Assembly (NCBI GenBank): GCA_022575985.1 | Contig: JAKSXM010000007.1 | Span: 16,246,501-16,310,500, forward strand | Direction: 5' to 3' | Origin: Anagrus nilaparvatae | Taxonomy: Eukaryota > Arthropoda > Insecta > Hymenoptera > Mymaridae | Length of the DNA stretch: 64,000 nt | Shown: piece after piece, positions 47,361 to 59,726 of the stretch | Position numbering within the stretch: position 1 is the stretch's first letter | Layout: each line of letters opens with the position of its first letter | Program-made: the position numbers and the translations under genes | Notes under the pieces: model-generated | Databases searched by the model: none | Told to the model about the DNA's origin: nothing | The model's input: only the letters and a program-made list of their open reading frames with translations

Positions 47361-49255
47361 TACCTGTTGGAAAATTCCATCGACTTATTAGGATAAAATT
47401 TGTTTACGAAATGGGGCTTCAGGTCTGGTCTATAAATTGATTTAAAAATTTTTGTATCAATAATTAAGCAGTCTTTTTGAATTAAATATGAGCAAAATAG
47501 TTTTATTTGATTCTTCAACTTTATAATTTTCTCTTATTACCTACTTATTAATGTATTTGATATTATAAAAAATTTTTAATGATATACTGAATTCTTATGG
47601 AGCAGGGGTTTGTTTGTTTTTATTAATTAAAATTTCTGCCCTTTAAAATAAAAATATTTTGTTTGATCTTCTTGAAAAAAGTACTAGAGAATAAATAATA
47701 CACATTTCATTTAATTTTGAAAAAATTACTAAAATTAAGAAAGTAAAAAAGTAAAAAATAAATAAATAAATAAATAAATATAAATAAAAACTCGTAAAAG
47801 AGAATATAAAATGTACGTTTAAGTTTACTTTTATATCATAGTATAATTTAATTAATTATGCTCTTATGAGCTTTGACGCATTTTATTTTATAAGATCCTT
47901 TTTATACTTGTGAATATTAAATATTCTAAAAGTCTACACTTCATTTAAGTAATTAAATAAATTTTATATATACATATATACACTCATTTCTTTGCTTTAA
48001 ATTTCCTCTTGTAATATTTATAAAGTTTAATATTATAATTTGTGTAATTATAAAATGGTTTTGCTTTTTTTAGTACGATATACCATTTTTTTTTCTGTAT
48101 TTTTTTTCATTTTAAAGTAAAGTAAACGCTGCTATTTTTCAGAAACTTGCTATAGATTATACTATTGGTAATATGTTTAATAATATTATAATACCTGCAG
48201 AAAACTAACACATTAGGTCTAAGATAAAATATTGGAGTAAAAAATTTAATAGGAGATTTTTTACTTATAAAAAATAACAATTTTTAGGCAAATTTTTTTT
48301 TTAAAAACCTGCTTGATATTAGAAAATAAATGAATCGTTGTATAAAAAGTAACTTTACAAACAAAAAATTTTTTAAACTGTATTCTATTGATTTAAATAC
48401 AACGCAATTTCTATTCAATGTTGGAAAAATCGACCCCTCTTCCTTGAATTAATTCGTGTAATATACGTAAATTAAATGATTCATCCATTTTAATCAATTA
48501 ACCGTAAATAATTTAATAAAAAAATTATTACACCCAATTTATTTATTGACATTTTCATATCTGTTTTAGTGTATTAATTGAAAATTAATCCTAAAAGTTT
48601 TCTAATCTTAAGTGAAATTTTATTTTCTTATTCAGTGACTCCGGAAACCATTAATACCTTTGAAATCTTTAAAAACTTACGAATAAGATCTGTTGACTGA
48701 ATTTATTAAAGATTAAAAATTGTAACATTAAAATACCTCCGTAAGCCAAGAAATGTAATTGAAAACTAATGTAAGTTTTTTTAATAAAAAAAAATGAATA
48801 AAGTTTGTTTTCTCTTCGTTAAAAAAAAATTTTTAAATATTTTTACATTTTTTTAAATCAAAAGATTAAATGGTTTATATTAGTAGGTTATCTCAATATT
48901 ACATTCTAAGGCGTTACCGCAAAGCATTCCCGAGGTATACCTCATTCCTCGCTCTAGTTTAATTAATATAGCACATTTGATACTAATTAATTTAATTATA
49001 CTTATTTAGAAAAAAAATTTTATTGTTGAAAAATAATTAAATTAATTTAGAATAAGTTTATTATTCTATTCAGATTTAGATAAAACAATGTTTAATTTAC
49101 TATATATTTATATAAATAGTCTCAAAAAATTCTTATACATCTATATGTGTCTTTTTCAGTATATATATATATATATATATATAGATTAAAGTTATTTTCC
49201 AAGAATATTCTCTAGAGACTTTATTTTAACACGTGAAATGCATTTTCTGTTTCAG

Positions 49256-49359
49256 GAAGCTCATACATCATCAGATGGAGTGCACCACAGCTTATGATAG
49301 TTGCTGTACAATATATTTTAACTGGGCCATATGTACCACCGTATGTACACCTAGTGTGA
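49256..49359 (+). CDS. C-terminal exon of the DIP/lachesin-like gene, with stop
   Basis: Preceded by a good acceptor (TTTTCTGTTTCAG). In the phase demanded by the upstream exon it encodes G-SSYIIRWSAPQLMIVAVQYI, then LTGPYVPPYVHLV and TGA at 49357-49359. DIP and lachesin proteins usually end in a hydrophobic GPI-attachment signal. Here the hydrophobic run (LMIVAVQYIL) is short and is followed by a polar tail with two Pro, so it is an atypical signal. The exon is GC-richer than its surroundings. Another reading frame is open further (to about 49390) but would not match the exon phase. A hydrophobic alternative exon at 61591-61715 has to be kept in mind. Confidence 0.6.
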
Positions 49360-49372
49360 ATGTGAGATTACT

Positions 49373-49378
49373 AATAAA
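49373..49378 (+). promoter_or_regulatory. Candidate polyadenylation signal AATAAA
   Basis: AATAAA lies 14 bases after the stop codon at 49357-49359. In such A/T-rich DNA the hexamer is frequent by chance, so only its position supports it. The 3' UTR would be unusually short. Confidence 0.3.
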
Positions 49379-49379
49379 C

Positions 49380-50188
49380 AAGGGAATATAAGCTTTTTTT
49401 TATTCATCAAAAGAACAAAGTTGAAATATCTTTTAAAAAAATGAACTATTCTATTTTTTTTTTCTTTTCTAAAACTATATAAGAAAGAACAATCATCTAA
49501 AAAAAGAATCCCTTTTGGGAATAGAGCACATATATATATTAGTCTGGGAGATAGTTTAAAATGACGCTTGGATTCGCGATCACTGAGTAAGACGAGGTAC
49601 TAGTCACCAAAAACATAAGATTTCCAAGTTAATTAGGTCACTTTAAAGCATGTTGACCAAATGACTCAAAATTAAATTATGAGCGTACACACATGTAAAA
49701 AATTACCAAACATAACCAAAATGAGAGTTTTTTTACTGAATGAAGTTTGGTTAATAGCACTATAAATTTTTAGTAAAATTTACTAATTTTTCGGTTAAAT
49801 ATACCAATATTTATTCATTTCGATTTTCTAAAGGTTTTGAGGTTAATTTTACAAGTTCTTTTAAATCAGTTAGTAACCTAAAACCATTATATTATTTTTT
49901 TGAAATGGCTACAAATTTGTATCAAAAGTCCAATTCACATTTTAAATAAACTACCAAACTAGTATAAGCATATAATATACATAACTTATCATTATAATTC
50001 AATTATATATAAAGTAACGTATCGGTCTGATCAATTTTCATTATCTATATTTTTTTTAAAACTTTATACACTACTACAAATTATCATTAAAATATGTTTT
50101 AAAACTATAAAATATAGTATTAGTTTTTAAATTAAATAAGAAATGATAAAAAAGGGACTTTAAAGGTAATCTTTTAAAATCGAGAATT

Positions 50189-50226
<38 letters not shown>

Positions 50227-53200
50227 ACGTGTTGTATAACAAAATTTTATAACTAGAAAGTTAGAAGTTGTTGAACAATATACAGTATGTATGTTCATGA
50301 AAATATGTTAATGTTAAAATTACATATTCATGAAAGTACTTTATTCACCTCTGATCTGAGATTTATTGTACATATACTGAATAAACTTATAAAATTGGTT
50401 CGATAAAACAGAAAGTATATATATATATATAGGTAAATGTATGTATATATACTTTTTGAATAGTTGTGTAACATGTAAAAAATTTTAAATATTTAAGAAA
50501 ATTATTTCCTTGAAGTTAAAGTAAATTGAGGTGTAATCTTCAAAAGTTAAAAATTTGTTAAAAAGTTAATGATTTGAAATAAAAAAAATTTATTTTGAGT
50601 TAACTAGATTTTTGTAGCAGTGGTATTGGTACTAAGAGATATTCAAAAGTATCGTTGAAGAATCTAATTTGTATTTTAGTTTTCTTAAAATTTTAGCTTA
50701 GATAGATGTATTTTTGATAATAATAAACATACAAACATAGCCAAATTTTTCAACTGCCCTAAAAATCATTAGAAATTATAAAAAACTATGCGAGGTTAAG
50801 ATTCATGAAACATTACTAAATGTATCAACTTTTTAATTGCTCAATTATTTGGTTCCATTACAGCATTCATCTGAATAAAAAAATACTCAATGAATGATCA
50901 GTATTCCACTCAAAATTTAACCATAAAAAAGCATTACGTTTGTAAATAAACTTTAAACAGAAAAATACCTATCATAAAAAATTAATCATTATAAATTATT
51001 TACAAAATAAAAAAATAAAAAAGAGTACCTATAATTCATAAAATATTAAAGTCAAAGTTTAAAACATAGTTACATGAGATTAATTAATTTTAATTTATGT
51101 ATAATATATTATTAAAGACCGATTCGTTACTTAATTAAATTTGACTAAAAATTTCATTATTCATAAAAAGTAAAGTTTTAAATAATAATATTTTTTACTA
51201 TTTTTGTTTTTTTTTTTTTCATTTATCTATTCTCAAGTATATAATAATGTCCTTATATATATATATATATGAAGATTAAGTTTCTTGATGGTTTGCCGCA
51301 AACTATTATGTCTAGTCCCAAGGGTCCAAGTGAACATCTTATAGTTTATATAATGTGAAAAAGAGAAAAAAAAAGAAGACTGTACAAGTTTGATTAATGC
51401 TGCAGTGCTTTGAAAAATGAACGAGTTTCTTTTAGTATAGTAGTTTTCTTAGACATATATATATATAAAACTTCTATCGAATTCTAAGAAAACGTGACCA
51501 TGAAGAATAAGATACTAACTATTCTTATAATATATTTTTGAAAATTCTATCCTTGTTTTATTTTTTTGTTATATATGTCAAAGAAAGTGAAAGTATATGA
51601 ATTTTCAATATATAAAAAATAAAATGAGAACTAGTTTTAAATTATAGAACCAAAAAGAATAATCGAGATTAAAATTAAATTCAAGACACGTTTTTCTCGT
51701 ATTTTCGATTATAATAATTATCACCAAGGGAATTTTCTTTATATTTACATTCTAGTTCATTTCGATAATTTTTTTCTTTTTCTTTTTTAGTCAATTGAGA
51801 TGCTTCAGAAACTGTTTATTGATCAAAAAAACTGATGTTCATTCGTTATATTACTTTGTGCATCCAATTAAACTTTTCTTTTTTTATATATAAAAAAAGA
51901 AAATTAAGTTTTATTGCTAGTTTCCTTATTCCTTTTCATTTTTTTTTTTTAGTTATATATATGATCTTTTTGAAAAAAAAAAGAAAATTTAGTTTGTTAA
52001 CTTTTTAGATTTGTGCAAACTTTATTAGCAAATATAAGTAATTCATAGAATTTATATTTATGCGATATAAATGAATTTTTGTTTTCGTTTTTCTTTTAGA
52101 AATACCTACTAGTTTATTTAATTTTTTTGATTTTATTAAACTTTTGAAATTAAAATAATTTCATTCGAAGTTTTTTTTATTAAAATAAAACATTTTGGCT
52201 GACTGAATCTATGCTTGTACTACTTGTACTAAAAATTTAGAGAAAAATTTTTTTTTTAGTTTGAAAAATGTATGGGCACAAGTTTATTAAATAATAACTT
52301 AAAATGTCTGGCTTTTTATTGACTCATACTACTATTTACATAAAACTAGTCTGATTTATACAAAGTTTGTTGGTTTATATGTCGATACATTTAATACTTC
52401 AGTCTGTAAAATTAAATACTTATTTAAAAATTAATTATTTTTATTTTTTTTTAATTTACTGAAAAATGTTAGATAGATGGTTTATAAAAATACACCAAAC
52501 AAATATACTTATTCAAAAACAAACACTTAAAAACAAATTTTTATTTGATTAAATGACCAAATACAAGTTGTATAACATGTCTGACTATACTTTGATATTA
52601 CTACTGGCAATACATATTTATATTTCTTAATCTAAATTTTTGTATTTACAGTAAAAAGTAATCCATTTAAAAAGTTCATAAAAAAATCATAAATTTTATA
52701 AGTAGTAGAGATCAATTTATGGTCATCCAGAATTTATTTTTTTTAATTAATATTTTAATTATTTTATTTAAAATAATTTTTTTAAAATAGATAATTTAAT
52801 TCCAAAAACTTTAATTAAGTTTCATAAAATTATAATTTGAATAATAGAAACAAATATTAACAATCAAATGATCACATAGCAAAACATTCAAAATTCAAAT
52901 ACATACATTTTAGTTTATATTTTCTCTTGTGGCAGATTATTATTATTATTATTATTCTGTTAAGCGATGCGTGAGTGACCACATTAAACGTTAACCGAGG
53001 CGTAATAGAGATATACTATAACATGGTGACGCGTTATTTCATATATTTATATATATATATATATATATATAAGCATTAAATGACCATTAGTTATATAAGC
53101 TTGCATTACAACTTTAGAAATTGACACTCGAAATAACTTGTATATTATGTGTTATTATATGATTTACAAAAGAGAAATAATTTAAAAAAATATATATACT

Positions 53201-54963
53201 TTTTGGTCATTAAATTATAAATTAATACGTCATGCATTTATGCTTTTTCAGCTATATATTTATTGCTAATTTATATCATACATTTATTATAATTTATGTT
53301 TATCATTTTAAATTTATTATTATTATCTTTAATTTTTATTGTTGTTATTTTGACATTTCTATTATTTTTAGTTAATTTAAATTAAATTTGCATCATTTTA
53401 GTTAAATTTTTTATATTTATTTTAGAGTCAAATTAAGATTATTTTTTAATTGTCCATTTAGAATTTAAACTTTATTTATTTTTAAACTAAATTATGAATC
53501 TTTGAAAAATTTTAATTTTGCAATAACTCGATAATTTTTTATGGAGGGGATAAGCTTTAGTGTAAATGCGCCTACGAATTAGATGAAAATATGAAAAAAA
53601 ATGAAGCTAGTTTATTCTTTCTTATTATTTATATTTAATTCAAAACAATATCAAGCACACAAAGAAATCTTGATAAAATTTAAAAATTTTTTTAATTCAG
53701 TCCTGGATCGTGTACAAGGCCCTAATTCATTCTCTGGCTAAGAGTAGGGGCCATTAATTCACCCTACACTTCTCTATATTTCAGCCCCTTTTACTTGATT
53801 TAACCAGACTTGGCCCCCGGGTGAACGGGGCCATAGTTGAAAAAAAGCTTATTAAGAAAATACTAAAATTTTATCATAGATCGATCAAAAACATTTTATT
53901 TAAAGAAATTTTAGCCTAATTAAGTATTTTGTTTTTTATAATTGTAAATCAATCTATTTCCGATTTTACTAAATTTCTTGTGATCTCTAGACTTTGGCTT
54001 TGGAGATATTTTTTCGTTCACCTAATTTAGGTCCTAGAATTTTGGCTCCCAAGAATTTGGACCCATTGGACCCAATCGGGATTTTTGCTATTTTTTTATT
54101 GCTGTGGCTTTGACCCCCCTTGACCCTCACAATGTAGCTAATAATTGGGGTAGTTACGAGTACACCATAAGAAGATAAATGGATTTGGGCTTTTTTTTAT
54201 TAGTGGAAGCCGCGCCTGGGTGAACAAAATCTCAGGGGGCCAAGATTCTGCACATAATATTTTTTAAGTTTATATTCATAAAAACCTAAGAAAAACCTAA
54301 AGACAAAAATGGTAAGAAGTGCCTAAGAACTTTCTTGTTACGAGCCAAAAATATAATTTTCAGGTCCAATTCCTTTTAGAAACTTGATATTGGAAAGTAC
54401 TAAGAAAGTATGAACAAGCTTAACTCAAGAGCTAGGGAGCTAAAAAATTCAAAAATATCATATTTTTGATGTGGGAACTCCGAAAAAAATAATTATCAAG
54501 GCCTGTCACTGAAAAATTGAAATGCTTGGTCAAAAGTCAACTTTTAGTTACTACTATGATGCTTATAAATATTTCACACTCATGCCAGTAATTAAATTTA
54601 AAAAATTTAGAATTTTTATCAAAATAAACAATACAAAATCAATTAAAAAAAAATGCATTTTTTTACTTAAAGAAAAAAAAATGTTATAAAAAAAGATTGT
54701 TTTTTTTTATATCAATATATATATATATATATATATAATTTTAACATATAATATTTTATGTAAGAATAAATACATTTAAATTTAATGCTTTGTTGATTTC
54801 ATGAGCTTTACAAAAAAATATATATTTTTTTATTTTAAAAACGTGCATAAAAATAAAAAAAAATTACATATGTATAGAAAATTCAATAAAAATTTTTTTT
54901 TTTAACACGTTTACAATTTTTTTATATAAAATATTTATTTACAAAACAAAAATCTATAAAAGA
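49380..54963. other. Low-complexity A/T DNA downstream of the C-terminal exon
   Basis: I see no gene here. Simple TA repeats occur at 49161-49184, 50191-50223, 51254-51271 and 53046-53072, and an ATT repeat at 52937-52957. A GC-richer patch at 53690-54240 (for example GACTTGGCCCCCGGGTGAAC) is probably an old repeat but has no second copy in the window. Confidence 0.55.
50191..50223 (+). repeat. (AT)n microsatellite
   Basis: A run of about 16 AT dinucleotides. The minus-strand open frame crossing it (50074-50298) is an artefact, with an Ile/Tyr repeat in the translation. Confidence 0.95.
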
Positions 54964-55446
54964 AACGTTAAAATGAGACACATAAGGTACACGTACCAGT
55001 ACATGAACGATTGTTCAAGATTTGATTTTTTCATATTATTTGTTAATTTTGAATTAAAAATATGGATAAATATTGAAGCTGAAGGATCGTTGCATAATTT
55101 AAAAAAATTAAAACGATTATCTTTAGAATCAACAAAGGAACAAATAATTGAAATTTTTAGGTCGTTCCGGTACTGGAGGATTTTCTTATACACGATTTTC
55201 CCATTTAAAATTCGGTCGCTCATATACTGGTGCAAAAAACATGTCCCATAGATAACTTTATTTCAGAAAATAAAATGCTAATTGGGACAAAATGTTTGCG
55301 TTAATGTATTAGTAAAGTTTCATAAAAACCATTACAAACAATTGTTTACCATTAATAAGCTTATTTATTAAATATTTCACATTTAATAAACGAAAATCCT
55401 TAACCGTTCATGTACTCAGTACTGGTACAAGTACCTTAAACGTTAA
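54964..55446. repeat. Foldback element with open frames on both strands
   Basis: AACGTTAAAATGAGACACAT, AAGGTACACGTACCAGTACATGAAC at the left pairs with GTTCATGTACTCAGTACTGG then TACAAGTACCTTAAACGTTA at the right. Antiparallel open frames of 92 and 93 codons (54973-55251 and 55235-54954) fill the left two thirds but show no domain on either strand, so I treat them as non-coding. Confidence 0.65.
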
Positions 55447-56639
55447 TTTTTTCTGTGGTAGAAAATTAAATTTAACATCATTAAAAATCTAATCAAAATA
55501 TACACTTTTGTTAATAATACTATTTTTATTATTATTTTTATAGTTTAGTAAAAAAAAACGTGAGTAAAATAAATTTAAACAAAAATAAATAAACCACGTG
55601 TTTTTGAACAAGTTGATTTCACAGTTTGTATTACAACATAAAATAATTGTAATTCTATCTTTGAAAAAAAAAAAAAAAAAAAAAAGTAAAATTACGAATG
55701 CATCATCAATATATATAAAGTACTGAAATAAAGAAAGGAAACTTAACTTTTTATATACTCATTTACGAACGGTCTTATATATATTTTTACATCCAAGTTT
55801 TATACTGTACGAGTAAGCATTTGCAATTCGAAAGATATTTTACGATGGAACATTAAATATTCAGGTTTTATATACAGAGGCATATAGTACACGTACAATA
55901 AAGTACTTTCTATATATAAGTGATCGTTCTTATAAAAAAAATGTATATTAGTCTGGTATTTATTTGAAAAATTTATTATTATACTTCTTGAGGAATTTTA
56001 TTCAAAATTATTTTTTAAATTTGAGTTCATAGTAAGTTCTAAATGATAAAATTAATTTGTTTGGACTCTAAGTTTTTAAATATTTAAATTTCATTCCAAA
56101 AAAGTCTACCTAAATTGTTGTTTTAGCTTGAAAATAATTTTTTTTTTCTCGTAAATAAGAATCAGTCTAATATATATTTTATAATGTTCAATTTACCGAA
56201 AGCTTTATACTTTAAATATATTTCGAAAAAATGAAGCTTTTTTTACAAAAAAAAAAATAAGTTATTAATAAAGCTTATATACCATGAATTTTTTTTTTTA
56301 CATGAAAACTTATACTTAAGTTTTTATACTCGTTATTTTATTAATTGAAAAATTTCTTTATAAATTAGTTATAAAATCTGTAAAATCTTAAAATAAGAAG
56401 CTTTTTTATAAATTTATTAAAGAGATAATATTAAAATTTATGATATTCTTTAAGATATTATGGATATAGTAAATTAAAAAAAAAATATTTTAATAGGGTA
56501 AAATATCTAATTGTTGTAATCTTTAAGATTTTTATTAAAAAATATTATGTATGTAAATTTATTTCAATTAATGCTGCGAGGCCATTTTAAGATTTGGCAA
56601 ATTTAGTTTCTTAAAATCTACCTATACTTTCTTTGACTC

Positions 56640-56946
56640 TCCGTACATTAATGGGTAAAATTTTTGATTTGTGGCTAGCAGAATTTTTTTTATGCCTAAA
56701 TAACTACAAATGGCTTGAAAGGTAAAAAAAATTTTTAGTTTATTTATGACAAATACACGGTATGATGAGCCAATTTCAGTTTCAATTTTTATTACATTTC
56801 AAGTCATTTGCAATCGTTTGAGCAAGGGAAAAAATTCCACTAGCTACAAGCGGAATTTTGGTAGCCGTAAGCAGAATTCCGCATATCACAAACAAAATTC
56901 TTCGGAAATATTCTGCTTACGGTCAGTGGATCTTTTTTCCAGTGTA
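56640..56946. repeat. CACTG-ended MITE, right part well preserved
   Basis: Ends GTCAGTGGATCTTTTTTCCA then GTGTAA, i.e. reading inward TTACACTGGAAAAAAGATCC, the same terminus as at 31405. Internal boxes ACAAGCGGAATTTTGGTAGC and CCGTAAGCAGAATTCCGC match the family. The left boundary is uncertain. The open frame at 56746-57033 crosses it and is not a gene. Confidence 0.6.
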
Positions 56947-57906
56947 AGCACTAAAATCTTTGGATTTATTCCAAATAAAATTGCATCAGGAATTAATTTA
57001 TTACTAGCTACACTGTATTTATTTTGTAGATAAGGTAACTGGATTCCTATTTTAATAAAATATTTAGCAAAAGTCTTTGTTAATCAATGAACGACAAGTA
57101 ATTAAAAATAATGAATATATAATTAATTTTATCATCATTCAGTAAAGACAACAGAAACATTAATACCCAAATGACATTATACACCCAAAGTAAAAACCAT
57201 CGTCATTATAAAATATAAACAACAAAGCATAAAAATATAGCCTTGTATTATAATATTTCATAAACACCATTTAAAATACATTAACTTTTTTTTATTATAT
57301 TATTTATTATTATTATTATTAAAAAAAAAAGGTTAACGAACTTTGATAAAAAAATAAAATAAAGTTAAAATATTCATTATTAGACTTAATAATTTTAACG
57401 TAACCAAAAGATTTTTAAATCTCGTCAACTATATAAATTACTTGTATGTTTAACGAAGTGAACAAAAAATTTGAATATATTATTTTTATTAAAAAAAAGG
57501 GTCTTTATCTTATAATAAAATAGATTTATAATATATATATATGGAGGAATCTGTGTATAATAGGTTGATTGTAATTTAGATCATTTTTGAGGAAGAAAAG
57601 TTTCCATAATTTGTTTTGCTTTATGTAAGATATTGGACTAGGGTTTTTGATAGTAGTTTTACACTAATTTTTCTGACACTAATAGTAATTTTTGCATTAA
57701 TAATCGTCACAAAAGTAGGTATCAGAAATTTTAAATAGTACAGGAAAAACGATCAAAATTTGATTTAGTCATTCATAAATCTATAAACTATTAAGCCCTT
57801 TCTAAACTAGAATTTTTTTTAATCCTGTGTGGTTTAAGTATACTCTTTGCTATAGTAGAAGCACGTGAAATTAAAAAAAAATAATCTATTGTAGAAAGGG
57901 CTTTAC

Positions 57907-58139
57907 CTACACTGTAAAAAGTAACTTTCTTAGATTAACAAAAAAAAATAGAATTTTTTCGAAAAATTAGTGAATTTTCAAAAAATTTTGTAAATATTCG
58001 ATAAAAATCGTAAATTTACTAAATTTAGTACATTATCGAAAAATTCGAGAATTCTCGATTTTTTTTTGTGATTTTACGAAAAAAGTTGTAAGTTCACAAC
58101 TTTTTTGTTAATATAAGAAAGTTACTTTTTACAGTGTAG
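57907..58139. mobile_element. TA-flanked MITE with 26-bp perfect terminal inverted repeats
   Basis: The left end CTACACTGTAAAAAGTAACT then TTCTTA is exactly complementary to the right end TAAGAA then AGTTACTTTTTACAGTGTAG. The likely insertion target is the TA just outside CACTG on both sides. The inside is rich in short self-complementary A/T segments (TCGAAAAATTCGAGAATTCTC). There is no coding. The CACTG terminus and TA target suggest a Tc1/mariner-type parent. Confidence 0.9.
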
Positions 58140-59285
58140 AGTCATCTAAATTAATAAAAACAATCAAACAAAATTCTTGACTCCAACAACCTTCAATTTA
58201 AACACTTTATTAGAAACTAATTAATAATTTCATTAAATTTTTGAGTGTATTAGTCTTTTTAAAAATCTTACGTTTGCATCTTTTTTAGAGCCTAAAATTA
58301 TTACAAGAGAATTGTAATAGATTAAAAAACCTTTTTTACAATAATGGCAACTTTTTTGACATAAAAAACTCCATATACACATCGAAATTAAAATTTTTTT
58401 TATTTAAGTTCTTAAATATAAATAAAAAAATACAAAAACTAGCCTAAAAGGTTAATGCACATCACGTGTTATTTTCACTTAATATATATATATATATAAC
58501 ACTCAAAAAAAAAAAAAAAAAAAAAAAAATAACCGAAAATATATATTTTTTTTTATACATCTACACTTGATTTTAAAGCTTTATTATTATTTTTTTTTAT
58601 TACTCTACATCCTTCTTTTTTTAACTCTTGTTTTTTTTCACATTTTTTTTTCATATAAACGTGATGAACTTGTACCGTTTTTTTTATAGATGAAGGAAAA
58701 AAAAGATAAACACAATGTTAATGATACTATATTTACAAGACAATGAATATTATGAACAATATAAAATTTAATTTATATGCTTGAATTTATTTTTATTTAA
58801 AAATTCAGTAAATATTTAAATAGAAGATTTATTTTTTATTTTTTGTTTTTTTAAAGACCAGATTTGATTTAGGAATGTTGAACAAAAATAAATCATAGTA
58901 AATTTTAAATGCTTACGTTCGAAAAACAATACTAATCTTTACTAAGTTTTTATCATTAGCTCCACAAAATAATTTTTTGATTACACAAAGCTTACAGTTT
59001 TAACTTACAAAAACAGAAGTTTACTCAAAATCATATTTTGTTATCTATTTACTCAAAATCATGTTTTGATCTCTATCTCTGTTTGAAACTTATTTTTTGT
59101 GTATTATCTTCAGAATCACCAAAAATATCTTAGTAAATTTGAGTCAACAAATTGCTAGAATTTACCTTTAGATTACTGGTTGCTAAATCAGAAGATTATA
59201 TTCAATTTAAATTACATGGTTTTTGCCCGATTGGTCAATAAATTCCTTTCTAATAATGCTTATACTTACTCTGGTCAAATCGCGA

Positions 59286-59726
59286 AGGGGAAGGGGTGTT
59301 TAGTTACTGGCTGTCACCAGATTTGGTCTAACATAAGTTATTTGGGTTGCTGATCATGAATTTTCATGAGAAATTAACGCTTTATCTTTAAATTTTCAGA
59401 AACTATCCATAAAAGGGATATTTCTGATAAATTCGAAGTTAGAGTGTCTAGATTAGGTCTGTATATATTTATTGGATCCCTGACTACAAATTTTGGTGTC
59501 CTGTCTACAAAAAATTGATGGTTCGCCCTTAAATTTTTTCAAAAAATATCTTCAAATTGAACAATTTAAGTTCGAATACATAAAAAATATCCTTTTTAGG
59601 GGTAGTTTTTGAAAATTTAAGGGTGTAGCCCCAATTTTTCATAGAAAAGGCCACGCTATTTGTGATTAGCGATCCAAAAAACCTGTAGTAACTCAAAGAC
59701 AAGTAACTAAATATCCTTCCTCCTCC
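59286..59726. repeat. Foldback repeat with GGGTTGCTGATCATGAA and CCTAAA boxes
   Basis: GGGGAAGGGGTGTTTAGTTA at the left pairs with AGTAACTAAATATCCTTCCT at the right. Inside, GGGTTGCTGATCATGAATTT pairs with TTTGTGATTAGCGATCC. Related to 41090-41570 and, through the GGTCGCTGATCACGA box, to the 1.7- and 20.1-kb repeats. No coding. Confidence 0.65.

Larger units (their letters stand above)
32242..49255 (+). other. Second very long intron (about 17.0 kb)
   Basis: Carries the GGAACATGTTTA copies, the seven-unit tandem array, the degenerate repeat at 36.2-37.5 kb, the nested foldback at 38.9-40.4 kb, a LINE scrap and smaller repeats, listed separately. 34850-36200, 37510-38870, 40410-41085 and 43665-46690 show low-complexity A/T DNA in which I support no gene. 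Confidence 0.65.
3381..49359 (+). other. Gene span: 3' part of a lachesin/DIP-type Ig cell-surface gene
   Basis: Four + strand exons (3381-3665, 6260-6322, 32095-32241, 49256-49359) share acceptor and donor consensus. They all split a codon after its first base, mostly a glycine, so they join without a frame break into about 199 codons ending in TGA. Arthropod DIP and lachesin proteins are GPI-anchored or membrane-bound neuronal surface proteins with three Ig domains, and they bind Dpr partners during synapse choice. Only the third Ig domain and the C-terminal stalk lie in this window. Introns of about 25.8 and 17.0 kb are filled with transposons. I infer the gene family from the Ig3 sequence; which DIP paralogue it is remains open. 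Confidence 0.75.

Noticed and set aside
46538..47518. Several overlapping open frames on both strands around 46.5-47.5 kb
   Set aside because: They coincide with dispersed repeats; no domain, no splice support, and different frames overlap each other.
50074..50298. 74-codon minus-strand open frame
   Set aside because: Its centre is an AT microsatellite (Ile/Tyr repeat) and it has no domain.
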